Assembly: GCA_964360145.1 (NCBI GenBank)
Contig: CAYHWW010000107.1
Coordinates: 1 to 11,398, forward strand
Length of the DNA stretch: 11,398 nt
Direction of reading: 5' to 3'
Source of the DNA: CAYHWW01 sp964360145
Lineage (GTDB): Bacteria; Bdellovibrionota; UBA1018; CAYHWW01
Position numbers and translations under genes: made by a program. The notes below the pieces were generated by a model. That model searched no databases. It was not told where the DNA came from and was given only the letters and a program-made list of their open reading frames with translations. Shown piece by piece: positions 1 through 5,778 of the stretch; position 1 is the stretch's first letter; each line of letters starts with the position of its first letter.

Positions 1-57
1 CGTGGAGCGGGCGACGACGACAACGAAGCAGATGGCCCTTTATCGACGATCTACACG

Positions 58-567
58 CTAGAACGTGCAGTCCGAGTATCCCGGGGTGTAGGTCGTGGTG
101 GAATCCATGTAGGTGCTCCGGAAGTAGATGCGACCATGGAGGGGCGTCGTATTTGACGTGAAGGACAGAGTGAACTCATAGCGGGTGTTGCTGCCATCAC
201 CCCAATGATCCGTGCAGTCGATGGCAGCCTCTGTGGAGGCGTCATTGATGGTCCAAGTGTCAGTATTGATAGTGCAGCTAGCCCCGAGTTGAAATGGTTC
301 CGGTGTGGTGGCGGAAGCCGCTGTCACAACCATCAGAGGAGCACCTGCTTCGTCGCAGAATGCCTGCAGATCAAACTTGTAGCGGTGTTCGCCCACATCG
401 CTGGTGCAGTTCAACGGGATGTCCGTGAAGGCACCACAAGGGAACGCCGTGGTGGGCGTCACATCAATGGGATCAACAGGAGGATTCTGCACCCCCGGGG
501 TGGGACAGCCCGCGGTGAAAGCTGCGAGAACGGCGACAAAAAACACGGAAAAAGTTGAATGATTCAT
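58..567 (-). CDS. Cysteine-rich outer-membrane or periplasmic lipoprotein, function unknown
   Basis: The protein has 169 residues. A short N-terminus and a hydrophobic stretch (residues 6-19) end in a lipobox-like T-A-G-C with the acylated cysteine at residue 21, so it should be exported by Sec and lipidated. A proline-rich linker (22-43) follows. The rest contains six more cysteines (44, 54, 71, 98, 118, 167), an even number that suits three disulfides in the periplasm or at the cell surface. It is rich in Thr, Ser and aromatic residues and looks beta-rich. The ATG at 565-567 is supported by an upstream GAGGG about 7 bases away. It lies downstream of, and on the same strand as, the protease gene, with about 146 bases between them, so it could be a separate unit. 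I do not recognise the family. The lipoprotein call is fairly safe; a function cannot be given. Confidence 0.75.
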   Translation of the reverse strand: MNHSTFSVFFVAVLAAFTAGCPTPGVQNPPVDPIDVTPTTAFPCGAFTDIPLNCTSDVGEHRYKFDLQAFCDEAGAPLMVVTAASATTPEPFQLGASCTINTDTWTINDASTEAAIDCTDHWGDGSNTRYEFTLSFTSNTTPLHGRIYFRSTYMDSTTTYTPGYSDCTF

Positions 568-713
568 ATCAAGACCCTCAGTAGTTAGGGGTTCGATAGA
601 ACGATCAACCGGTAGTTACAAGGATTTTGTAATGCTATGCATCAAAACATCGAGAAGACGAGTAATTCGTTCTTGTTTATGAGGCAATATGTCTCTGAAT
701 GTGACTTGGGATT

Positions 714-1817
714 TTAGAGATCCGAGACCGCTTGTTTCTGTTTCTGCGCGGGTTGGCGCGCGACTGGTGCGATCAAGGCCACGGGTGCCGTGCGACGATC
801 GAGGACCATCAACGCCGTGTGGGCGTTGATCTTGCCACCCGCGGCCACTTTGTCTGCGATGGCGGGTATGGGGTCCACGGCGAGGCGAATGAGCCGTTTC
901 ATCTCTTGCGGGGTGAGGTCACGTCTGCGGGATTTCAGCAGGTGGGCAACACCGGTGACGAAGGCGGTGGCTTGGCTGGTGCCGCTCATGTAGGCATATT
1001 TGCCACCAGGGACCGTGGAGAGAATGTTCTCACCGGGGGCGGCCACATCGACGGAATTCTTGCCCCAGTTGGAACTGGGGAGCAGCTTATTCTGCACCGT
1101 GGTGGCGGCCACGCAGATGATGTTGTCCAGGCGGTAGGCGCAGGGATAGTAGTAGTTGTCGGCGGCATCACCATCGGACTTCTCATTGCCGGCAGCCGCG
1201 ACGAGGAGCACGCCCTTCTCCCGAGCGCGCTTCAAAGCGACGTACTCGTCCATGGAGAATTCGGGGCCGCCGCCGCTGTAGTTGATGATGTTGGCGCCAT
1301 GGTCGATGGCGTAACTCAACGCACGGATGGAGTTCCGCAGGTTTTGGGCCCCGCTGGCCTTTTCTGAATAGTATTTCACGGCCATGATGGAGACTTTGTG
1401 AACCACACCGCTCACGCCAGCGCCGCGGTTCAAGGCAGCACCGATGATGCCAGCCACGTGGGTGCCGTGACCATGCTCGTCTTTGGGATTGGCCGTGTCC
1501 GTGGTGAAATCCCAGCCGTAGGCCCCGGTGGCGGGGTCATGCCAGAGGTTGTGCTTCAAATCGATGTGGTCCGGGTCAATGCCCGTATCGATGACGGCAA
1601 CCACCACTTCGCGGCTGCCCTCTTCGAGATTCCAGGCCTCCATTGCATGGATATGCGAATTGCCTAAATCGTTCTTGAGTCCCCAGTTCTTCAGTTCGGG
1701 GACGGAGGCGGGGTCCCGAAGCTGCATTTGAGGCAGCAGCGGCATGCCCAGCCCCAGGAGCAACATAGGAAGAGCCCCAAAGGTACTCAGTAGATGTAGA
1801 ACACGGCGTTTCATCAT
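714..1817 (-). CDS. Exported subtilisin-like serine protease (peptidase family S8)
   Basis: With the start at 1817 the protein has 367 residues. Its N-terminus is basic then hydrophobic (MMKRR then residues 6-28), a Sec-type signal. The S8 triad is complete: Asp77 in IDTGID, His117 in HGHGTHVAG and Ser281 in SGTSQA, with the oxyanion Asn211 in AAGNE. Cys226 and Cys235 are close enough for a disulfide. No I9-type propeptide is evident between the signal and the catalytic domain (about residues 40-300), and the C-terminus is a Pro/Ala/Gln/Lys tail. The reading frame stays open upstream to an ATG at 2027, but that start has no ribosome site, whereas 1817 has AGAGG about 10 bases upstream and a normal signal peptide. 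The GTSMA-x-P signature of the family is GTSQA-x-F here. It is expected to act as an endopeptidase outside the cytoplasm; the substrate is unknown. Confidence 0.93.
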   Translation of the reverse strand: MMKRRVLHLLSTFGALPMLLLGLGMPLLPQMQLRDPASVPELKNWGLKNDLGNSHIHAMEAWNLEEGSREVVVAVIDTGIDPDHIDLKHNLWHDPATGAYGWDFTTDTANPKDEHGHGTHVAGIIGAALNRGAGVSGVVHKVSIMAVKYYSEKASGAQNLRNSIRALSYAIDHGANIINYSGGGPEFSMDEYVALKRAREKGVLLVAAAGNEKSDGDAADNYYYPCAYRLDNIICVAATTVQNKLLPSSNWGKNSVDVAAPGENILSTVPGGKYAYMSGTSQATAFVTGVAHLLKSRRRDLTPQEMKRLIRLAVDPIPAIADKVAAGGKINAHTALMVLDRRTAPVALIAPVARQPAQKQKQAVSDL

Positions 1818-1922
1818 GGGGACCGAACCTCTGACCTGCCTATGAGCAAGGGGAGTGCCAGAGTGATGCTGGGCGTTGTTTTCGAGAAACCTCATTGATT
1901 CTCGTAGCCCCCCTCCCCCATG

Positions 1923-1979
1923 GCCTGTGTCACGCCAGCCAGGGGTGTCCACTCTGTAGACACCTGTCTGGACACAGGC
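1923..1979. repeat. Nested inverted repeat in the leader of the protease gene
   Basis: A perfect 9-bp inverted repeat (GCCTGTGTC at 1923-1931, GACACAGGC at 1971-1979) encloses a perfect 6-bp pair (GGTGTC at 1944-1949, GACACC at 1959-1964). A 3-bp pair (CAG at 1936-1938 with CTG at 1968-1970) can stack between them. It lies about 106 bases upstream of the chosen protease start, so it would fold into one long hairpin in the protease leader RNA or be bound by a protein as DNA. There is no U-tract, so a terminator is unlikely. The repeats are visible; the role is inference. Confidence 0.45.
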
Positions 1980-2060
1980 TGTGCGAGACCAGCAGTGAAG
2001 CAGAAAAACACCACTCAAAAACATCATAACTGCTTGATTTATAAGCTATTACTAAAATAA

Positions 2061-2116
2061 AGGGCTTCCGGCATGACCCTTGCTCTCTCTACGGGTGTTG
2101 AGGAGATAGAAGCCCT
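2061..2116 (+). promoter_or_regulatory. Leader with 7-bp inverted repeat ending at the start codon
   Basis: AGGGCTT (2061-2067) is exactly complementary to AAGCCCT (2110-2116), which abuts the ATG at 2117. The ribosome site AGGAGA (2101-2106) is in the loop. Just upstream is AT-rich DNA with TAAAAT at 2053-2058 and TTGATT at 2034-2039; the spacing between these two is not ideal for a single sigma70 promoter. If transcription starts near 2060-2065, the 5' end of the message could pair with the bases just before the start codon and modulate initiation. Confidence 0.35.
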
Positions 2117-2629
2117 ATGAGTACCCCCCGCTTCACACAACCCATGCTGGCCCTTCTGGCCGCCGCTCTGATGTCCACGGCATCCACGGGCTGTGGTGCG
2201 CAGAACAATAGCCGCGACTACCGCACCTCGGGTTCCTCCAGCGCCTCCCTTTCAAGCTCCAGCCTCGTGGGCGACTGGGTCTGCCCCACTGTGAACTACA
2301 ACGTAGTGCCGGTAGCCGGTGCCCTCACCCAAACCATGAGCTTCCGGGTGTGCCGCTCTAGCACTGCGAATTCCAAATTTTTAATCGAAGGCCACAGCGA
2401 TTCCGCGGAGGTCTGCTTCTTCCCCGCAGCCCGCACCTCGTCGGGCTCCCTGAGCGTTATTGAGTTGCCAAAATGCTATGACGTCAGCCGCGGCCCGGTG
2501 GTTGTTGATTTTTCGACCTCAGGCATCAACTACATGCTCGCCGCCACGCGAGCCAACAGCCCTGCCCTCGCCACCTGCATGACGAGCACGTCGTCATGCC
2601 CCCCCTACGCCGCGGGCACCCTCCCCTAA
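2117..2629 (+). CDS. Serine-rich lipoprotein, function unknown
   Basis: The protein has 170 residues. A hydrophobic N-terminal segment (residues 10-24) ends in S-T-G-C, with the likely lipidated cysteine at residue 26. A low-complexity Ser/Thr-rich linker follows (about 30-49, including a run of alternating Ser, Ala and Leu), then a compact domain starting at LVGDWVCP. Several further cysteines in WVCP, RVCRS, EVCFF, PKCYD and the C-terminal TCMTSTSSC suggest disulfides. The ATG at 2117 has AGGAGA 10 bases upstream. It diverges from the protease gene, so both may be controlled from the same intergenic DNA. The LVGDW opening is reminiscent of small lipocalin-like secreted domains, but I cannot assign a family. 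Lipoprotein export is the only firm prediction. Confidence 0.75.
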   Translation: MSTPRFTQPMLALLAAALMSTASTGCGAQNNSRDYRTSGSSSASLSSSSLVGDWVCPTVNYNVVPVAGALTQTMSFRVCRSSTANSKFLIEGHSDSAEVCFFPAARTSSGSLSVIELPKCYDVSRGPVVVDFSTSGINYMLAATRANSPALATCMTSTSSCPPYAAGTLP

Positions 2630-2648
2630 ACCGCCGACCCGCGGCCCT

Positions 2649-2670
2649 AAGGGGAAATATCTGCCCCTTT
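2649..2670 (+). terminator. Weak candidate terminator after the lipoprotein gene
   Basis: AAGGGG (2649-2654) and CCCCTT (2664-2669) form a 6-bp stem with a 9-base loop about 20 bases after the lipoprotein stop. Only three T residues follow, so intrinsic termination would be inefficient. Listed as the best candidate in this gap. Confidence 0.22.
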
Positions 2671-2719
2671 GCGCCAGCGCGCTTTGCCAATGGCAGCGGG
2701 ATAGTTTCTAATATTCTTG

Positions 2720-2767
2720 AAGACGACACGGATCGTCGTCTTATCCCGGGGACCGGCTTGACCCGGG
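2720..2767 (+). promoter_or_regulatory. Two consecutive hairpins in the leader of the 2794 operon
   Basis: Hairpin 1 has AAGACGAC (2720-2727) pairing with GTCGTCTT (2735-2742), a perfect 8-bp stem with a 7-base loop. Hairpin 2 has CCCGGG at 2745-2750 and again at 2762-2767, self-complementary with an 11-base loop. A -10-like TAATAT at 2709-2714 would place the transcription start near 2720, so the message could begin with hairpin 1. The ribosome site at 2781-2785 is left free. A stabilising 5' hairpin or a protein target is possible; the promoter is speculative because no good -35 is seen. Confidence 0.35.
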
Positions 2768-2793
2768 GGTTTGCCATGGAAAGGAAACCGCCC

Positions 2794-3141
2794 ATGATTT
2801 ACGTCAATCAAAAGCAGTTGGATCAGGTGGAATACATCCTCCAGCAATCGGCGCAGGGGCATCATATCCTGTTTGAGAATGATGAGATCCGCCGCGTATT
2901 CGAAACGGCGCGACTCACCATCCGCACGGAGTTCGAGCCCAGGCCCCAGCGCAAGCTGGATGGCAAGGGCGAGCCGACGGAGGCGGAGAAACACATTGAG
3001 AACCTCATCCTCCAGCCCTCCATCGTGTCCAAGAAAAACTATCTCGAGAATCTGACGCCGGAGATGTTCCAAGACGTGGTGCGGACCTACTTCAGCATCG
3101 TCGAGAACAACATCTTCGAAGGCATGGAGTTCAGTCACTAA
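2794..3141 (+). CDS. Conserved-looking small cytoplasmic protein, function unknown
   Basis: The protein has 115 residues. The frame is open further upstream, but the ATG at 2794 is chosen because AAGGA (2781-2785) sits 8 bases before it and the upstream codons cross the structured leader. The sequence (beginning MIYVNQKQLD) is mixed helical, highly charged, without cysteine, signal peptide or membrane segment, so it is expected in the cytoplasm. A charged middle (about residues 47-70, RPQRKLDGKGEPTEAEK) separates two helical parts. Its stop is 20 bases before the coiled-coil/Hsp20 gene, so the two are almost certainly cotranscribed and may work together. I do not recognise the family. Confidence 0.75.
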   Translation: MIYVNQKQLDQVEYILQQSAQGHHILFENDEIRRVFETARLTIRTEFEPRPQRKLDGKGEPTEAEKHIENLILQPSIVSKKNYLENLTPEMFQDVVRTYFSIVENNIFEGMEFSH

Positions 3142-3161
3142 ACCAAGCTCAGAGGCGCAGT

Positions 3162-4703
3162 ATGTCCGTAGGCCCCACGGGAGGATCCTCCAACGATAAC
3201 GGTGCCGCCGCTAAACGCCGCGCCTTGGAGGAGGAGCGCCAACGGGGGCTCTCCAACGTCGAGGAGCGCTACACCACCGAGCGCTCCGACCTCGAAGCAG
3301 CCCGCGCCGACCAGCTGAGGCGGGTGCGTAGCAACCAAGTCGACGAGATCCGCAGGGCCCAGAGCGATGCGGACTACAAAATCTCGGGCGCAAACCAGCA
3401 GGCCGATGCCCAACTGCGGAAGTTCCAAAGCGATACCGCGCAGGTCACCTCGGAGGCCGCACGCCAGTACCGCAACAAGGCGGGCGAGCTCGTCAAAACC
3501 CAGAAGGAACTGGAGCACCAGGAGCGCACGCTCACCCAGCGCCACATGGACGCCATGCGCACCATCGGCAGTGATCAGGCCAACTCCCAGGCGGTGACCC
3601 GGGCCCGCGCCCAGGGGGAAATGGAGGAGCTCACCACCGAGTATGATCGCCGCATCCGCGAGCTCGAAACCAAGGGCCGCCAGGACGAGATCAACACGAC
3701 GCAGACTTATCGTGCCGAGGTGGAGAAAGCCCGCAATGCGGGGGAAATGGAGCTGAGCGGGCTCAAATCCAATCAGCAACGCATGAAAGAGCAGCTGAGG
3801 GAGCAGGAGACCGGCATTCAGGCAGAAGAGCACAAACGCCTGGAGAACCTCCGACACGACAACGAGTTTCGATACCAAGACGAAGAGACCCGGGGCACCA
3901 AGGCCATCACTGAAGTGCAGACGAAATCCCAGAAAGCGATTCGCGACACCGCCGCCCACGGCGAACGGGATATCCTGAGCACCCGGGAGCACTACGCCCT
4001 TGAGACGCGGGACATCCAGAAGGCCGCGGAAACGAAACTCGCCGACACCAAGGCCTTTGAAGAGCGTGGCCTCTATCAAATCCAGAAAACCTACGGGGAC
4101 GACAAGCGCCGGGCGGAGGCCACCCACTTCCAGCAGATCAACCTGCTGCGCGAGCGCTCTGATGCCTTGCTCGCCGGCGCGGGGGCTCAGAACGAGGCCA
4201 CTCGCAAGAAGATCGACGCTGATTACATCAAGACGAGCCAGACGCTGCGCGCGAACCGCGACTTCACGCTCACGCAGGTCAACGAACAGACGAAACAAGC
4301 TCTGGCCGGCGTGGCGGCGCGCTCTGACGCCCAGCTCGAAAAGGCCAAGGCAGATAGCGCGGTGGCCATCGAGTCCCACGGCGCGAAGGCATCAGACCCG
4401 TTCTACCGCCCCCATAGCCTGAATACTCGTCTCACCGAAAGCGAGGCTGGCTTCCTCGTCGAAGTGGCCATCCCCGAACACGAGAAGGACTCGGTACGGG
4501 TGGTGAAGAACAAGAGCAGCATCACGGTGAGCGGCAACCGCCGCTATGAGGGCAAGGCCCGCCTTGAGCCAGGGCACGACATCAGCACCAATTCGTACCA
4601 GGCTTATTCGGAGAGCTTTGCCATAGTCGGCCCCGTGAACATGTCCGGCATGTCCCGCACCTATGCCGATGGCAAGGTGAAGGTTTTCATTCCGAAGGTG
4701 TAG
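3162..4703 (+). CDS. Long coiled-coil protein with C-terminal alpha-crystallin (Hsp20-like) domain
   Basis: The protein has 513 residues, with no signal peptide, no membrane segment and no cysteine that I can see. After a short Gly/Ser/Asn-rich tip (1-14), residues about 17-400 are dominated by Glu, Arg, Lys, Gln and Ala in a helical, heptad-like pattern, i.e. a coiled coil of nearly 390 residues. From Ser411 (SDPFYR) the sequence changes to an alpha-crystallin-like beta-sandwich: RLTESEAGFLVEVAIPEHEKDSVRV, then a VSGNRR strand, and at the end YADGKVKVFIPK. These match the small heat-shock layout of a 'PG.xkeDi.V' region, an 'I.G.R' strand and a final 'A-x-x-x-G-V-L...iPK' motif. Classic Hsp20 proteins are about 140-200 residues, so this is a large fusion. 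AGAGG lies 6 bases before the ATG. It could be a filament-like scaffold with holdase activity. The coiled coil is certain; the Hsp20 call rests on my reading of motifs. Confidence 0.82.
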   Translation: MSVGPTGGSSNDNGAAAKRRALEEERQRGLSNVEERYTTERSDLEAARADQLRRVRSNQVDEIRRAQSDADYKISGANQQADAQLRKFQSDTAQVTSEAARQYRNKAGELVKTQKELEHQERTLTQRHMDAMRTIGSDQANSQAVTRARAQGEMEELTTEYDRRIRELETKGRQDEINTTQTYRAEVEKARNAGEMELSGLKSNQQRMKEQLREQETGIQAEEHKRLENLRHDNEFRYQDEETRGTKAITEVQTKSQKAIRDTAAHGERDILSTREHYALETRDIQKAAETKLADTKAFEERGLYQIQKTYGDDKRRAEATHFQQINLLRERSDALLAGAGAQNEATRKKIDADYIKTSQTLRANRDFTLTQVNEQTKQALAGVAARSDAQLEKAKADSAVAIESHGAKASDPFYRPHSLNTRLTESEAGFLVEVAIPEHEKDSVRVVKNKSSITVSGNRRYEGKARLEPGHDISTNSYQAYSESFAIVGPVNMSGMSRTYADGKVKVFIPKV

Positions 4704-4729
4704 GCGGCATCCCGACGTGTCGAGGAAAA

Positions 4730-5653
4730 TCAATCGCTGTTGTTGGGGTTCCTGCCCAGCATGCGGGCACACCAACGGGATGTGCCTCGCATTACCGCAT
4801 GGCCATCTTCGATTCTCAGGCGGTCGTTGCCGTTGGCGTCGGTCACCACCAGGCTCACGTGAGCCCGCTTGCCGTGGATGCCGCCGATGGTACCCCGATC
4901 TTGAGTGAAGGCTATGCCGAAGAGCCCCTCCTGGTTGTTGGTGCGGACAGCGCCGATGCCGGGGTAGACCACGGCGCGGCCGGAGCCGAGGTAGTGCTCC
5001 ATGTTCCGGTGTTCAGCCATCCAGGTGGCAATGGGACGGCGGCCACGGTAGCCACGGAACAATCTCACCAGGAGCATGTCGCTATTCCAAATCTCGTAGA
5101 CCTCGATGCGGAATTTGGCGGCGTCCGAATGGCGCGAAGGGTCGTCCACGGCCCGGGAGTAGCCGGCGGCCGTGATGAGGAGCTGGGGGTTATGGGAGGG
5201 CGCCGTGAATTCTCCCGTAACCGAGTTCCAGGGAGTGCCCTGGGTGCGAATGGCCTCTCTTGCCAGCCGTGTGCTCTGACTATCTTCCATGGCTTGGGTC
5301 AATTGCAGCGGGGCTCGGTGACCCGTGAGAAAATACCAGCCCGATGCGGAACTGCGAGAGCCTTGGAATGCATAGGCTTCATTACCCTCAAACAGGACCT
5401 CAAGGGCCCATTCATCGCGGGCGGTGGCCATGTAGATGGTGCCAAACCTGGGATTCTCGGGGTTCACCTCCACGATGAATCTGCCGTTTCTTTCCATGTC
5501 CCGCAAAAAATGGGTGCCGTACTTCTGCAGGTATTCCTGGGCGGCCTGGGCCGCCATGATTTCCCGTTCTGAGGGGGAGGTGGCAACGGCGAGGAAGGGG
5601 ATCAGGGCAAGCCAAAACAAGGCGCTGACGCGGACAAAGGTTTTTGTTGTCAT
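4730..5653 (-). CDS. Secreted protein of unknown function
   Basis: The protein has 307 residues. The N-terminus (MTTKTFVRVS, hydrophobic 10-22, then AVA before Thr25) is a clear Sec signal peptide with a signal peptidase I site and no lipobox, so the mature protein of about 283 residues should be periplasmic or released. The mature chain is Arg-rich with many aromatic residues and a single cysteine near the C-terminus (RWCARM), so disulfides within the chain are not expected. The start at 5653 has only a poor ribosome site (AGGG two bases before ATG), but it is the start that gives a complete signal peptide. It converges with the coiled-coil gene; only 26 bases separate the two stops and no terminator is visible between them. 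I recognise no domain. Confidence 0.72.
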   Translation of the reverse strand: MTTKTFVRVSALFWLALIPFLAVATSPSEREIMAAQAAQEYLQKYGTHFLRDMERNGRFIVEVNPENPRFGTIYMATARDEWALEVLFEGNEAYAFQGSRSSASGWYFLTGHRAPLQLTQAMEDSQSTRLAREAIRTQGTPWNSVTGEFTAPSHNPQLLITAAGYSRAVDDPSRHSDAAKFRIEVYEIWNSDMLLVRLFRGYRGRRPIATWMAEHRNMEHYLGSGRAVVYPGIGAVRTNNQEGLFGIAFTQDRGTIGGIHGKRAHVSLVVTDANGNDRLRIEDGHAVMRGTSRWCARMLGRNPNNSD

Positions 5654-5778
5654 GACCCTGGCAACTACCGCAATGCATCGCCTAACTCAATAATAAATAT
5701 TCTTGTTAGACGACAAAACCCAATATAAACAAGGTTAGTTTGTAATTCAAATGGCGGTCGTGTTAGGAGCCTAAGCCT

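Noticed and set aside
1..61. Possible 3' end of a plus-strand gene (frame ending in TAG at 59-61)
   Set aside because: Only about 19 codons are visible and they are Thr/Arg-rich with no recognisable motif; other frames are open too, so nothing supports a gene.
1818..2027. 70-residue N-terminal extension of the protease to an ATG at 2027
   Set aside because: No ribosome site at 2027, and the internal ATG at 1817 has AGAGG and starts directly with a signal peptide. The extension would place the signal 70 residues inside the protein.
2596..2793. Upstream extension of the 115-residue protein
   Set aside because: It would cross the structured leader and overlap the end of the lipoprotein gene; AAGGA at 2781-2785 marks ATG 2794 as the start.
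3138..4379. 413-residue open frame on the minus strand opposite the coiled-coil gene
   Set aside because: It mirrors the G/C-ending codons of the plus-strand gene, is an implausible run of Leu, Gly and Val without ribosome site, and the plus-strand protein has a clear domain structure.
4704..4729. CGAC-GT-GTCG mini-palindrome between two convergent genes
   Set aside because: Four-base stem with a two-base loop and no T-run; not a credible terminator.
4799..5572. 257-residue open frame on the plus strand opposite the secreted orphan
   Set aside because: Low-complexity Gly/Ala/Val composition and no ribosome site; the minus strand frame has a good signal peptide.
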